Assembly (NCBI RefSeq): GCF_019578655.1
Contig: NC_063265.1
Span: 21,438,285-21,502,284 of the forward strand
Length of the DNA: 64,000 nucleotides
Source: Ricinus communis
Lineage: Eukaryota; Streptophyta; Magnoliopsida; Malpighiales; Euphorbiaceae
Direction: 5' to 3'
Made by a program: the position numbers and the translations under genes. Below are positions 1 to 9,798 of this stretch, piece by piece; position 1 is the stretch's first letter; each line of letters opens with the position of its first letter. Under the pieces are notes generated by a model, which was not told where the DNA came from, did not search any database, and saw only the letters and a list, made by a program, of their open reading frames with translations.

Positions 1-28
1 ATATGATTTGGTTCTGGATCGTTATAAA

Positions 29-40
29 TGGTATCAGAGC
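29..40 (+). other. Primer-binding site (tRNA-iMet type), first Cassandra unit
   Basis: TGGTATCAGAGC lies two bases after the LTR end. It recurs exactly 452 bp downstream. Confidence 0.85.
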
Positions 41-97
41 ATGATCCCTCTAGTAGATGTGTGATTTAAGGACGAATCAGACGGAAGGTGGTGGGCA

Positions 98-478
98 TGT
101 GACAACCTGACCTAGAGAAGTGGTCCAACAAGGGTGGAAAGTGGACGTTGGGGTAAGGATAGGATGCTTGGACATGGAGCAGCTTCTGACAGGCTTCTAG
201 GATGGTAGCACTCTAAGATACAAGGGTACATGAATGAATCAAATTGTACATCGAAATTGGGCGAGAAATAGTGGATAAAATATTTGCAAAGAGTTGGAAC
301 TAAGCACATAAGGTGCTTTTTGATTTTTTGGTTGTAGAGTTGTAGGAACTCTAAAATTAAACGTGCTTGGTTCATGAAATTTTCAAGATGGGTGACTCAC
401 CTATCTGGGAAGTTCTTGAACCCGCCAAAAGGACAAAACTGGACAATATCTTATATGATTTGGTTCTGGATCGTTATA
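98..478 (+). repeat. Cassandra LTR, central copy
   Basis: The LTR begins TGTGACAACC and ends GTTATA (from GTTACA). Positions about 293-425 resemble 5S rRNA. The match is clearest at 340-425, with counterparts of the A-box (ATTAAACGTGC) and C-box (GATGGGTGACT followed by CTGGGAAGT) of the RNA polymerase III internal promoter. Compared with the LTR at 550, it lacks about 24 bp near 440. Confidence 0.8.
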
Positions 479-480
479 AA

Positions 481-492
481 TGGTATCAGAGC
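481..492 (+). other. Primer-binding site (tRNA-iMet type), second Cassandra unit
   Basis: TGGTATCAGAGC lies two bases after the LTR ending at 478. The interior from here to 549 is only about 70 bp and ends in a purine-leaning stretch before the next LTR. Confidence 0.85.
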
Positions 493-549
493 ATGATCCC
501 TCTAGTAGATGTGTGATTCAAGGACGAATCAGACGGAAGCTGGTGGGCA

Positions 550-957
550 TGTGACAACCTGACCTAGAGAAATGGTCCAACAAGGGTGGAAAGTGGACGT
601 TGGGGTAAGGATATGATGCTTGGACATGGAGCAGCTTCTGACAGGCTTCTAGGATGGTAGCACTCTAAGATACAAGGGTACATGAATGAATCAAATTGTA
701 CATCGAAATTGGGCGGGAAATAGTGGATAAAATATTTGCAAAGAGTTGGAACTAAGCACATAAGGTGCTTTTTGATTTTTTGGTTGTGGAGTTGTAGGAA
801 CTCTAAAATTAAACGTGCTTGGTTCATGAAATTTTCAAGATGGGTGACTCACCTATCTGGGAAGTTCTCGAACCCGCCGAAAGGACAAAACTGTGAGGCC
901 AGTGAAAGGGGCCAAAACAAATAATATCTCATGTGATATGGTTTTGGGTCGTTACGA
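550..957 (+). repeat. Cassandra LTR, right copy
   Basis: Near-identical to the LTR at 98-478, but it keeps the GGCCAGTGAAAGG segment that the central copy has lost. 5S rRNA-like sequence lies at about 745-880. The expected terminal ACA is altered (GTTACGA), so the right boundary is uncertain by a few bases. Confidence 0.75.
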
Positions 958-999
958 CTAAGTCCATAAGCGTCAACTTCTAAAATAGATTACTAAAAA

Positions 1000-3062
1000 T
1001 TTGTTGTTGAATTGTATCACTAGTACTGTGCTTAATTAAAATATAATATTCATTGTAATACCATAAAAAATATAATCATTCGACAATATACACTCGTCCA
1101 TGTTTTCTAAAGATCCTAGCAATTTTAGGCGTTCAGACATCTCACCTATGCAGACCCCAAAATACAAATAACTAGTCATACGCGCACAGACAACCCCTAA
1201 AAAGCATCACCTAATATTATGCCCCAAAGGCATTATGTATAACAAGCACTATCCCAAAGATAGTATATTTTACTATCACCCGACGTTCAATGTGTGATAA
1301 TATAGGCTATAAAAATGAGTTTATACTCATTTATCCAGCTAATAAAATTCTCAAGTTTTCAACATATAGAAAATAGTTAAATTATCATTATCTGTTCCCA
1401 ATTTATCTAATAGAAAAAATAAAGCAGAAATTCTAAATTTCAATTAATGTAAGACTATAAATAAATAAATAATTAAATAACTAAATAAATAAATTATAAA
1501 AGCATATATATCTAGTGTTATATACTTATCCTCTCACTTAAATTGTGACAAAAGAAATACTTCTAACTAACAGATGGGCCGCTAGAACCCACAGCTGACT
1601 CGACACCTTTACCTAATATAAAAGTGAGAATAATAAAAAAAGAATTCGAACCAACTTGATTGAAATTACAACGCAACGATTTTTTAAAAATTTTACTGAA
1701 AATTCAGTAGCATTTTCTCTAAAAAACCTACAAACAGATCACTTCTATATAAATTTCAAAATTCACCTGTGAACTTCATTTTATACCAAATAGACTAATT
1801 TCGCAACATAACAACATAATACAATGAACGCACAACACCCGACTTCCACAATTAATTTTCGTAATATTTAAATTTATTTGATGTATCGCAATCTTGTTAT
1901 TCCGATAATTAATTTATCAAAATTCAAATAATTTTCCACCACAAGATTCAAATAATTTATTCTGAGCTCTTAAATAATTTAACGGTCCTAAACTCACAAT
2001 TTAATGATAATTCAACCGAATTAAATATTCTAATTTTAATAGCACAATTCACATTAAAAATCCATCACTAATTATCCAGGAAGAATTTTAATGAACCAAT
2101 ACCACCAAAATTCTCCAAATAATGTGACAAACATTCTGCCCCTCGTCACGCAAATCGAGGGGCCGCCGCCTGCGGTGGCTGGAAAATTCGACATCGTCGA
2201 AAACACGATATGAGACCACCTACTCGAAGATCTCGACGCGAGGAGTCCAAATATGTAATTATTTTCACCTAACTCTTCAGCGGTTTTCGAAAATAAACCA
2301 AAGAAGTGGCTGCTCCGGCGAAGCTCCTCCTCCCTTTTCTGGCGATGGCAACTGCAAAGGAGGTCCAAAATGGGCTGTTTGGAGCTTGAGGAAGCTAATG
2401 GTAGCAGCTCTACACAGCCACAACACCTGCAACAGCCCCAAGAAGAAATGGAGCCTATATCCCCTTTTTCTTCAATTTTTCTAGCAAGAAATGGAAGGAA
2501 AAGGAGCTGCCGTGGGCCAAAGGCGGTGGAGGACGACTAGACTATTGCTCAGGCGGCTGGAAAATTATGAGAAAGGGGAGGGACAACTTGAACAAAGAGG
2601 GAAACGTGAGCTGAGGTGGGTGCAAGCGGGAAGAAAAGAAAATAAATGGGAGAGGAGAAGGGAAATTGGTCTTTTTGGGTACAAAATATGTATTTATTAT
2701 TATTGTTATTATTATTACCTTTATTATGTACTATAAAGATATATATATACACTAACACACATATTTATATAGGTTTATTTAATTTGTATATTTATAATTA
2801 TCATGATTTTAAAGTAGTGTCTATTTAATTTTTTGTAAATAAAGTATACTGAAAATCGTAGAGATATTTATAAAATTTGATATCTTAAATTAATTTAATT
2901 TGAAATTTTTTATTGTAATAAAATTATTATATTATATAATGCATACTTGCATCATAGGCCTAATTATAAAATGCAAAGAAAGGAATAAATTAATATCTCA
3001 ATTAATTAGGTGTAAAAGAAAATAAAATTAATTAAAATATTAGAAAAAAATTATGGGTGTTA
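1000..3062 (-). mobile_element. Old LTR (Ty3/gypsy-like), minus strand
   Basis: The right edge reads GGGTGTTACA at 3053-3062. On the minus strand this is a TGTAACACCC start, as in the gypsy LTRs elsewhere in the window. Like them, it is AT-rich at both ends and holds a more GC-rich, purine-biased block (about 2130-2660) with short spurious ORFs. A TTA/TAT simple repeat lies at 2693-2725. The left end is not clear. There is no matching partner LTR and no coding sequence. The family may differ from the main 2.7-kb family. This call rests mainly on the right terminus and composition. Confidence 0.4.
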
Positions 3063-3719
3063 CAAATATTATGGAGAAGTTAATCAATAGTGGACCAACT
3101 ATTTATAAAAACATAAGATGAAAGACTTCAAACGAAACATGATGATTCAAAGAAGATCTCATCTTCACGGAGGAACATATGTCAACATGTATCAATAAGG
3201 TAACTAAAATTTTTAAATTTCATATATTGAAATCACAACTGGTATTAAATTATTTCTACTTATGTTTTTAAATTTTATTGCCAATTGTTGTATCTTATTG
3301 AAAAGTTTTTACCTTTATGCAAATTATTGTATATTACTTAGCTTGTTTGATTTTTCTTTTTGTGTGAAAAAAAAATTCTTATTGGCTAGTAAGATTACAT
3401 AAAAAAAACTAGAAAAAAGGTACAATAGATCTGGAAAAAAAGCTAAACAATGAGATATAACGCCGACCTACGGCCAATAAGAAGATCTTGGAATAATATT
3501 TTCTAAGAGTAAGATCTATGTAAGGCTAAAATAAATTGCCAATTTTTCTTTTAGTTATTTCTTTTATGTTTTTTGTTATTCTATTGTAAAGTTCTAAAAT
3601 CACCATTCAAAAATTAAATAAAAGTAGGCCTCATAGCTATTTTTATTTTTTAATGTCTTATTTATAATATGTGATAAGTAAATAAAAATGATAAAAATGA
3701 TACAAGATGAGACAAAACA
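3063..3719. other. Gene-free AT-rich stretch
   Basis: No ORF, repeat boundary or RNA gene could be supported. The sequence is AT-rich with several homopolymer tracts. Confidence 0.5.
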
Positions 3720-4116
3720 TGTAACGAACCAGAACTAGATCACATGAGATATTGTCCGCTTTGGTTCCCCATTGGCCTCACGATTTTGCCCCCTTGGTGG
3801 ATTCGAAAACTCCCCAAGAGGTCACCCATCCTGAAATTTTCCTAAACCAAGCACGTTTAACTTTGGAGTTTCTATAACTCCAAAGCTAAACAACCAAAAA
3901 ACGTCTCATATGATTAGTTCAAACTCTTTACATATATGTTATTAACCATTCTCCGCCCCTTCTCGATGTGCAATTTGATTCATTCATGTACCTCCCTTAG
4001 AGTGATGCCATCTTAGAAGCCTGCCAGAAGCCGCTCTTTGTTCAGACATCCTATCTTTGCTCCGGCATCCACTTCCCACCCCTTATCGGACCGCTTCTCT
4101 AGGTCAGGTTGTCATA
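3720..4116 (-). repeat. Cassandra 3' LTR
   Basis: On the plus strand it begins TGTAACGAACC and ends GTCATA. Its 5S-like block at about 3810-3915 includes GGTCACCCATCC, the complement of the C-box, and GCACGTTTAACTT, the complement of the A-box. Confidence 0.75.
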
Positions 4117-4187
4117 TGCCCACCAGCTTTTGCCTAGTTTTTTCTCGAACCACACATATACTAGAGGAGTCTTACTCTGATACTATT

Positions 4188-4631
4188 TGTAACGAACCAG
4201 AACTAGATCACATGAGATATTATTCACTTTGGGGTCCCTTGGCCTCAGGATTTTGTACCCTCGGCGGATTTGAGAAATTTCCAAGAGGTCACCCATTTTG
4301 AAATTTTTCTGAACTCGAGAACTTTCCAAGAGGTCACCTATCTTGAAATTTTTTCGAACTAAGCACGTTTAACTTTGGAGTTCCTATAACTCTACAGCCA
4401 AACAACCAAAAGATGCATCATATGATTAGTTCCAACTCTTTACATATATGTTATCAACCATTCCTTGCCCCTTTTCGATATGCAATTCAATTCATTCATA
4501 TACCCTCGTACCTTAAAGTGTTGTCATTCTAGAAACCTGCCAAAAGCTGCTCATTGTCCAGACATCCTATACTTGCCCCGGCGTCCACTTTCAGCCCTCA
4601 TCGGACCGTTTCTCTAGGCCAGGCTGTCATA
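4188..4631 (-). repeat. Cassandra 5' LTR with duplicated 5S C-box region
   Basis: This LTR is 444 bp, against 397 bp for its partner. The extra length is a tandem duplication of about 49 bp at about 4265-4360. It repeats the segment that contains the 5S-like GGTCACC (C-box) and the adjacent AATTTTT tract. Confidence 0.75.
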
Positions 4632-5444
4632 AAGCACATAGCAAAAGACATAAATAAAAGGAGACACCCAGTAGAAACATGTCTTATACTAAAGATAATA
4701 GGTACAAATCAAAGTTAAGTGGTAATGTTTCTTTTCCTTTAATTACTTAAGCTAATGATGCAACTAAAGTTTTTTTTACCAAAATAAATTAAAGTAAAAA
4801 TACTATTTCTAATATATTCAACCTAAATAATTTCATAACAATTATTGTTATTAAATTAATATGAAAGATATGAATATAAAGAAATTATTCATTAAATAAA
4901 AAGATAATAAGATTCATACATAAATTAAAAGGCTAAACTAAACACTTAAGAAAACTAGCCTGACATATTTAATCCAATAATTATGGTAATTAAATAGAAA
5001 GACATAAAAATAATACTGAAAATAAAAGCTCCCACTAGATCCAGAATCCTTCAAGATAGGAAGATGATTAGTTCTTACTGTCCGCTTCTTGAGAACCTTC
5101 TTAGATTTCGAAAGAATAACAAAACTAAAATTACATGCTTGGGGAAAATGAATTATAGAGAAAGTAAATAACTACTAATGGTCCATAATTACAGAAAGAC
5201 TAATTAATCCCTCTTTGAGTCTTGTAATTTTAGCCCAGTCTTGCGAAAATAACAGTCTATGTGTCTTAATTCTAGGTTATGGCAGCAGTAGTCCCATTAC
5301 AGCTCATTTGTGAGTGTTTAGCTCTATATTTTTTCTTTTTGGCTAATGATACTTGAAATTGGACAATAAAACTAAAGTGAGGTAAAAACATATATTTTCT
5401 ACATAGTATATAATATAAAACATATTATTAGAGAACTAAAATAC
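4632..5444. other. Gene-free stretch
   Basis: AT-rich intergenic DNA. No ORF or repeat structure could be supported. Confidence 0.5.
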
Positions 5445-5456
5445 CCTAAATTTACA

Positions 5457-5626
5457 ATTGAGGCATAACTTAAATGGCAAGAGTGTTTGCTCTTGGGAGG
5501 GAGATCTCGAGTTCGAGTCATCTCCTCCGCATTAGGTGAGTTTTTGCCTTTATGGCGAGTGTAAGGGGATGACTACCCCCTGCTGTATAGTCCATGGCCT
5601 GTTGGCCATCTAATGAATAAAAAAAT
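5457..5626 (+). mobile_element. tRNA-derived SINE
   Basis: A 170-bp non-coding unit with a tRNA-like head. A-box-like sequence (TGGCAAGAGTGTT) is followed about 30 bp later by a B-box-like GAGTTCGAGTC, the internal RNA polymerase III promoter arrangement. The body contains the hairpin GGCCTGTTGGCC and ends in an A-rich tail (ATAAAAAAAT). Perfect 12-bp direct repeats (CCTAAATTTACA) lie at 5445-5456 and 5627-5638, as expected for LINE-assisted target-primed insertion. No second copy was found in the window. Confidence 0.8.
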
Positions 5627-5638
5627 CCTAAATTTACA

Positions 5639-7176
5639 TACATAATATGTAATTATCACTTTATATCTTGGGTTTGTGTTTGGGTATTGGTGAGATGTAA
5701 AAATCTCTTAAAAAAAATTAAATTCCGGGTTTCCATCCAGACCAGGTGGTTTTCTTTTGAAGACCCACCCAGATCGAGCAATCTACACAGAGCCTTGTGC
5801 TCTGTAGATCCACGTAGATTAAGGGTTTTTCTTTGCGAGTCACCCAAGCTGAACGACTCCTTAGAGAGAAAATGCTGGTGACCCAAAACCGAGTACCTCT
5901 TGCATTGCTGATTTTGGATGCCAATTTGATTTGGATTGCACTTCTTTGCTTCTTTTACCTTGTGGCCCTTCAATAGTGACGTTCTAAATGATGGTTTTTG
6001 AGGTTAGTTGTTATAATGTTTGGTGGAGCTAGAATTAGGATATTAATGTTCCGTTAGTTGTTTGCTTGGTTAATGATGTGTATGATTGGTTATGAATCTA
6101 TTTGATAAGTATGATTAATGAGTAACATGTTTATATATTCAATGTTGTCAAACTGATTATTTGTTGATGTTTATTCATTTGATATATATACACCTTCCCA
6201 AGCTCCAAACAATTAGATGGTTGTACAGCCAATAGATGTCCTATGTTTACATTGATCACCTCCTAGTCCTCAAGTTTTCAACAATAAGCACAATCTCATA
6301 CGACCCGACCTCAAGCACCATGACAACCTCGACCTCCCATTGTTTGAAATCCCCAACCTTAACCTCAACAAATTTGGTATCCTCGAGCTCACTTAGAAAT
6401 AAATATCTCATAATCATGAATGACTTGGACAGTGGAGCATCGCTCCATGTCTATTGCTATTGAATATAGGTTGGTCGCCACCACCGTTGCTGAATTATCT
6501 TAGATTTGCTCACTGCTCAATGGGCTTGATATACCCATACCAACATCACCAGTTATTTATTATGGCAATGTTAGTGTAACTCAATTTTACTTGAATCTAA
6601 TCTTTTACTGATCGCACATTAAATATGTGGCTCTTGATTATCATTTCATCCGAGACCAAGTCCAAATAGATACTTTCCCTTCTTGGCTCTTGATTATCTT
6701 TCTATAAATTCTGAATTTCTCTTTATATATTTTAACTAAACTACCGAAGCAAAATAAATCAAAGTTTTTGTTTCGATTTTGTTTATAATTCAATGCACTT
6801 TTAAAATTTTGACTTTTGATTTCTCAGTTCAATAACTAAACCTAAACCGTTATAACATCACCTTTATTTTATTTCTTTTCAAATTTTTCTAATTTATTTC
6901 TTTAAAAAATCATACTTGCTTTCAACATGCCAAATATTTTCAATTTTATTGACCGTTATGTTGATGTCAAACACAAAATCTTGTTAAGATATGTGGTCAC
7001 TTTAAAAACATACAAATGAAAAGGAACAACAGATTCATTTCTTGACCTCCATTGATTTCATGGTTGGATGTTATAAAAGGAATGCTAAATACTCATGCTA
7101 GTATAATTTCAAATACAAATATGAAATATATATTCAGAAGAGTGGCATAAAATAGCTATATATTCTATAAATTACA
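5639..7176. other. Intergenic region downstream of the lectin kinase gene
   Basis: It should include the 3' untranslated region of the minus-strand kinase gene, just below 7177. Short ORFs at 5656-5973 and 6236-6463 have low-complexity or unrecognisable translations and no supporting features. No poly(A) signal could be assigned with confidence. Confidence 0.4.
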
Positions 7177-8342
7177 TTAACGGCCATCAGAAATAAATGA
7201 TTCTGTAAATGTTATAGAAGATACTGAAATTTTGTCAGACAAAAAATCACGAGTCACACCAACTTGACTGGAGCGATCACCGGAATCTCTAGCTCTTATT
7301 ATAGCAAATAAGTTATCAGGCAACCTAGCAGCTCCATCTAAAAGTTGTACTACACTTGACATGGTTGGTCTAGCTGCAGCTACAGGGTGTGAACACAGCA
7401 ACCCAAGTTTCAACACCAATTCAACTTCATGTATCACATACTCATTTCCTAGCCTGAAATCAGCTGTCTCTAAAATAGCTCCTTTTTCCCAACAGTTCAT
7501 CACCCATTCAATCAGCATTACTTTATCAGGAGATGTTCTGGGTTCAACTGGCTTTCTACCACAAGCAACCTCAAGCATAAATACTCCAAATGCATATATA
7601 TCAGTGCATGTATTTGATTTTCCACTCTGCACAATTTCTGGGTCAATATAGCCTGGAGTTCCTGCTACATGTGAGGTTTGCGGATCATTTCCGTGATCAC
7701 ATAACTTGGCGAGTCCGAAATCTCCCAATCTGGCATTCATGTCATGGTCAATAAGTACATTGCCAGGCTTGATGTCTCTATGGATGATCACCTGAACCCA
7801 TTGCTGATGCAAGTAAAAGAGTGCAGAAGCTACATCTTTGATGATTTTGAATCTCTGTTTCCAGTTTAATGTGCTGTTGGGCAGGCGATAAAGGAACTTG
7901 TCAAGGCTTCCATTAGGCATGTAGTCATAAATTAAGAAGAGTTCATTCCTTCTCCTGCAGTACCCAAGAAGTCGAACCAGGTTTGGATGCCTAAGACGGC
8001 CGATGGTTGCGATTTCTGCTATGAATTCTCTCATTCCTTGTGAAGAATCATGAGAAATTCTTTTCACTGCAATTTGAACATTTGAAAAGGCTAGAGTGCC
8101 TCTGTATACTCTGCCAAAACCTCCTTTTCCAAGAAGTTCTTTGTCTCTAAAGCCTTTTGTAGCAATGAACAAGTCCTTGTAAGTGAACCTGTAAGGACCA
8201 TATAAGACTTCCCAATCTTCAAGAACTTGAATGAACTTTCTCCTTCTTGATATCATAAGAGCACCAAAAATCAAGATTAGAAGGAACATGCCTCCTACTA
8301 AAGACAATATAACCACCAACATCTTTTGCAATTTTGAGTACC

Positions 8343-8374
<32 letters not shown>

Positions 8375-9222
8375 CCTTTTCCTACTGTGATCCCAGGAAT
8401 ATCAGGAAGGTGAGACAGGTTAATCTCATCAGCTTGACCATTAATCTTGAAGCTCCAACCCAGTATGTAGTGAGATGATTTTGATCCACTAGCGGATGAG
8501 AACCCAACATGCATAAACTCAAAAAAATATGGGGAAAGATCTCTTGTCAAGGACAAAAGAGGCAGCTCAGGTTTAGGTATGCTAATTGGATGAATTGTGA
8601 CATTAAATTGTTGATGCTTACTATTATATTCAACCCAAACCTGCATTGCTGTTCCACTTTTGATATCTAGCTCCCTGAAACGCCCTCGATCATTAGTGTA
8701 GTAGCCTGCAGAAGCAGATTTTATAGAGACCAAGCCATTTATATCGATCCCAAGATGATTATTGTCTATATCATCAAACTGAAAATCTTGGTCAGTGTCC
8801 AGCTCCACAGCAACAATGTGATTTGACCCTTTTCCATTATTGGTTGCATTGAACAGTCCAAGATACTGATTTGGAAAGGCTTCAGGAATACCATCTGATG
8901 GGGAAATCGCGAAGGCGAGTCCATGGCCACTGAATTCTGGATCCTTGGTTACTACTGCAAAGATGAAAGTAGTAGAGAAAGAGATGACAGGACTAGTTGT
9001 TGAGTTCTTGAATTGGAAAGGAACTTTATAATAGACTTGAGATGCTTCACTAAGGCCACCATCAGTGTAAATCACATGAGATGACATATTGGAATTGTTC
9101 ATTTCTGCAGTTCTGGTTTCAGCCAATTTGAAGTAACCATCGAACATGAATCCACCATGGATGCTCTGGTCTGAAGTTGCAAGATTTAGGAAGAAATAAA
9201 GTATGAGAATTGTGTAGGACAT
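7177..9222 (-). CDS. L-type lectin-domain receptor-like kinase (LecRK), intact
   Basis: A 681-residue, intronless ORF with the full LecRK architecture. Residues 1-17 form a hydrophobic signal peptide. Residues 22-265 are a legume-lectin domain, with FMFDGYF near its start, FSTTFIF, GHGLAFAISP, and the acidic/Asn metal-binding region VAVELDTDQD...DIDNNHLGIDIN at 137-162. Residues 284-292 are nine consecutive Asp. Residues 301-324 are a single transmembrane helix, followed by a basic RRRK stop. The cytoplasmic kinase (about 350-630) has the glycine loop GKGGFG (365-370), catalytic Lys387 (IAVKR), Glu403, HRDIKPGN (481-488) and DFG (501-503), so it is an RD kinase that looks catalytically competent. 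The APE motif reads DPE (527-529). The protein should sit in the plasma membrane and sense an extracellular ligand; LecRKs act in defence and stress signalling. The ligand and exact subfamily cannot be assigned. The start ATG precedes a good signal peptide, and no better start is present upstream. Confidence 0.95.
8347..8373 (-). repeat. In-frame (GAT)9 microsatellite coding nine aspartates
   Basis: Nine ATC units on the plus strand read as nine consecutive GAT codons in the LecRK ORF. The identical codons indicate trinucleotide slippage rather than selected mixed codons. It lies between the lectin domain and the transmembrane helix. Confidence 0.95.
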
Positions 9223-9798
9223 AGTTTTTCTGTGTTTCTATTATGAGAAAGATTAAGGTTTTGGAGCCTACGGTTTAGACTTTAGAGGAGAAGATATTAA
9301 TTTCCTTCTTATGGTCCACACAAATAGAGACAAGAACAATTATAGTTTTAATTCTAATTCTTGGTTAGTTTTGTAAGTTGAGCAATGGTAAGACTATTTC
9401 TAAATCTTGGTAAAACTCATAAGGGGAATGCGTGTAGATTATTTCTAAATATTTCTTTATAAAATTTATGAGTTGACTGGCTAAATTCTACTTTAAAATT
9501 CTTTTAATTTAAAATTTGTTGAAGAAAAAGACAGCTTTTATTGTTCCTTTCTCATTCTAAATCCTAACAAGTCATAATAAACTCTTAAATTGTAGGGTTC
9601 AAATTTCCACTGATAGGGTCATCAATGAAATATTAACTTTGTTAGCGAAATGCACATTTTATGCCTTCAGAATATATTGATTAGTTAGTGTAATAATATA
9701 ATTTTCATTTTATAATATTTTAATTCTTAATTTAAAATAATAAAAATACTTAAATACTATTTTTTAAACATTTAAATTTTTGAATTTTTTATTTAATC
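9223..9798. other. 5' flank of the LecRK gene
   Basis: This AT-rich region of about 575 bp holds the presumed promoter and leader of the minus-strand kinase gene. It is bounded upstream by a solo LTR. It contains no other ORF. The last five bases, TAATC (9794-9798), are the target-site copy of the LTR insertion. Confidence 0.5.
9454..9478 (-). promoter_or_regulatory. Candidate TATA box and W-box upstream of the LecRK gene
   Basis: On the minus strand, a TTTTATAAAG sequence lies about 240 bp upstream of the LecRK start codon. A WRKY-type TTGACT core is next to it at 9473-9478, on the plus strand. Such short motifs are frequent in AT-rich DNA, so the assignment is tentative. Confidence 0.25.

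Larger units (their letters stand above)
1..957 (+). mobile_element. Tandem Cassandra-type TRIM array (three LTRs, window-truncated)
   Basis: A 452-bp unit is repeated head to tail: base 1 matches base 453, and so on. The order is the end of an LTR (1-26), a short interior (27-97), an LTR (98-478), a second interior (479-549) and another LTR (550 to about 957). Both interiors open with TGGTATCAGAGC, the usual plant primer-binding site complementary to initiator tRNA-Met. The LTRs contain 5S rRNA-like sequence, which is the known hallmark of Cassandra terminal-repeat retrotransposons in miniature. LTR-interior-LTR-interior-LTR is a dimer that shares a central LTR. There is no coding capacity. 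The left end lies outside the window, so no TSD can be tested. Confidence 0.85.
3720..4631 (-). mobile_element. Complete Cassandra-type TRIM retrotransposon
   Basis: A two-LTR element read on the minus strand. The 5' LTR is 4188-4631, the interior 4117-4187 and the 3' LTR 3720-4116. The minus-strand primer-binding site is TAGTATCAGAGT, two substitutions from the canonical form. The flanks AAACA (3715-3719) and AAGCA (4632-4636) form a 5-bp target-site duplication with one mismatch. The 5S rRNA-like block is present in both LTRs. The element is non-coding and would depend on other elements for transposition. It is more diverged than the 1-957 array, so it is a separate and probably older insertion. 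Confidence 0.85.

Noticed and set aside
340..425. A 5S rRNA gene
   Set aside because: The 5S similarity lies inside Cassandra LTRs, is only partial, and has substitutions and an insertion in the C-box region. It is not a functional 5S gene.
2072..2736. ORFs of 81-98 codons on both strands
   Set aside because: They lie in the purine-rich block of an old LTR and encode low-complexity peptides.
5656..5973. 105-codon minus-strand ORF and its plus-strand shadow
   Set aside because: No domain, no signal peptide and no flanking gene structure. Compatible with chance.
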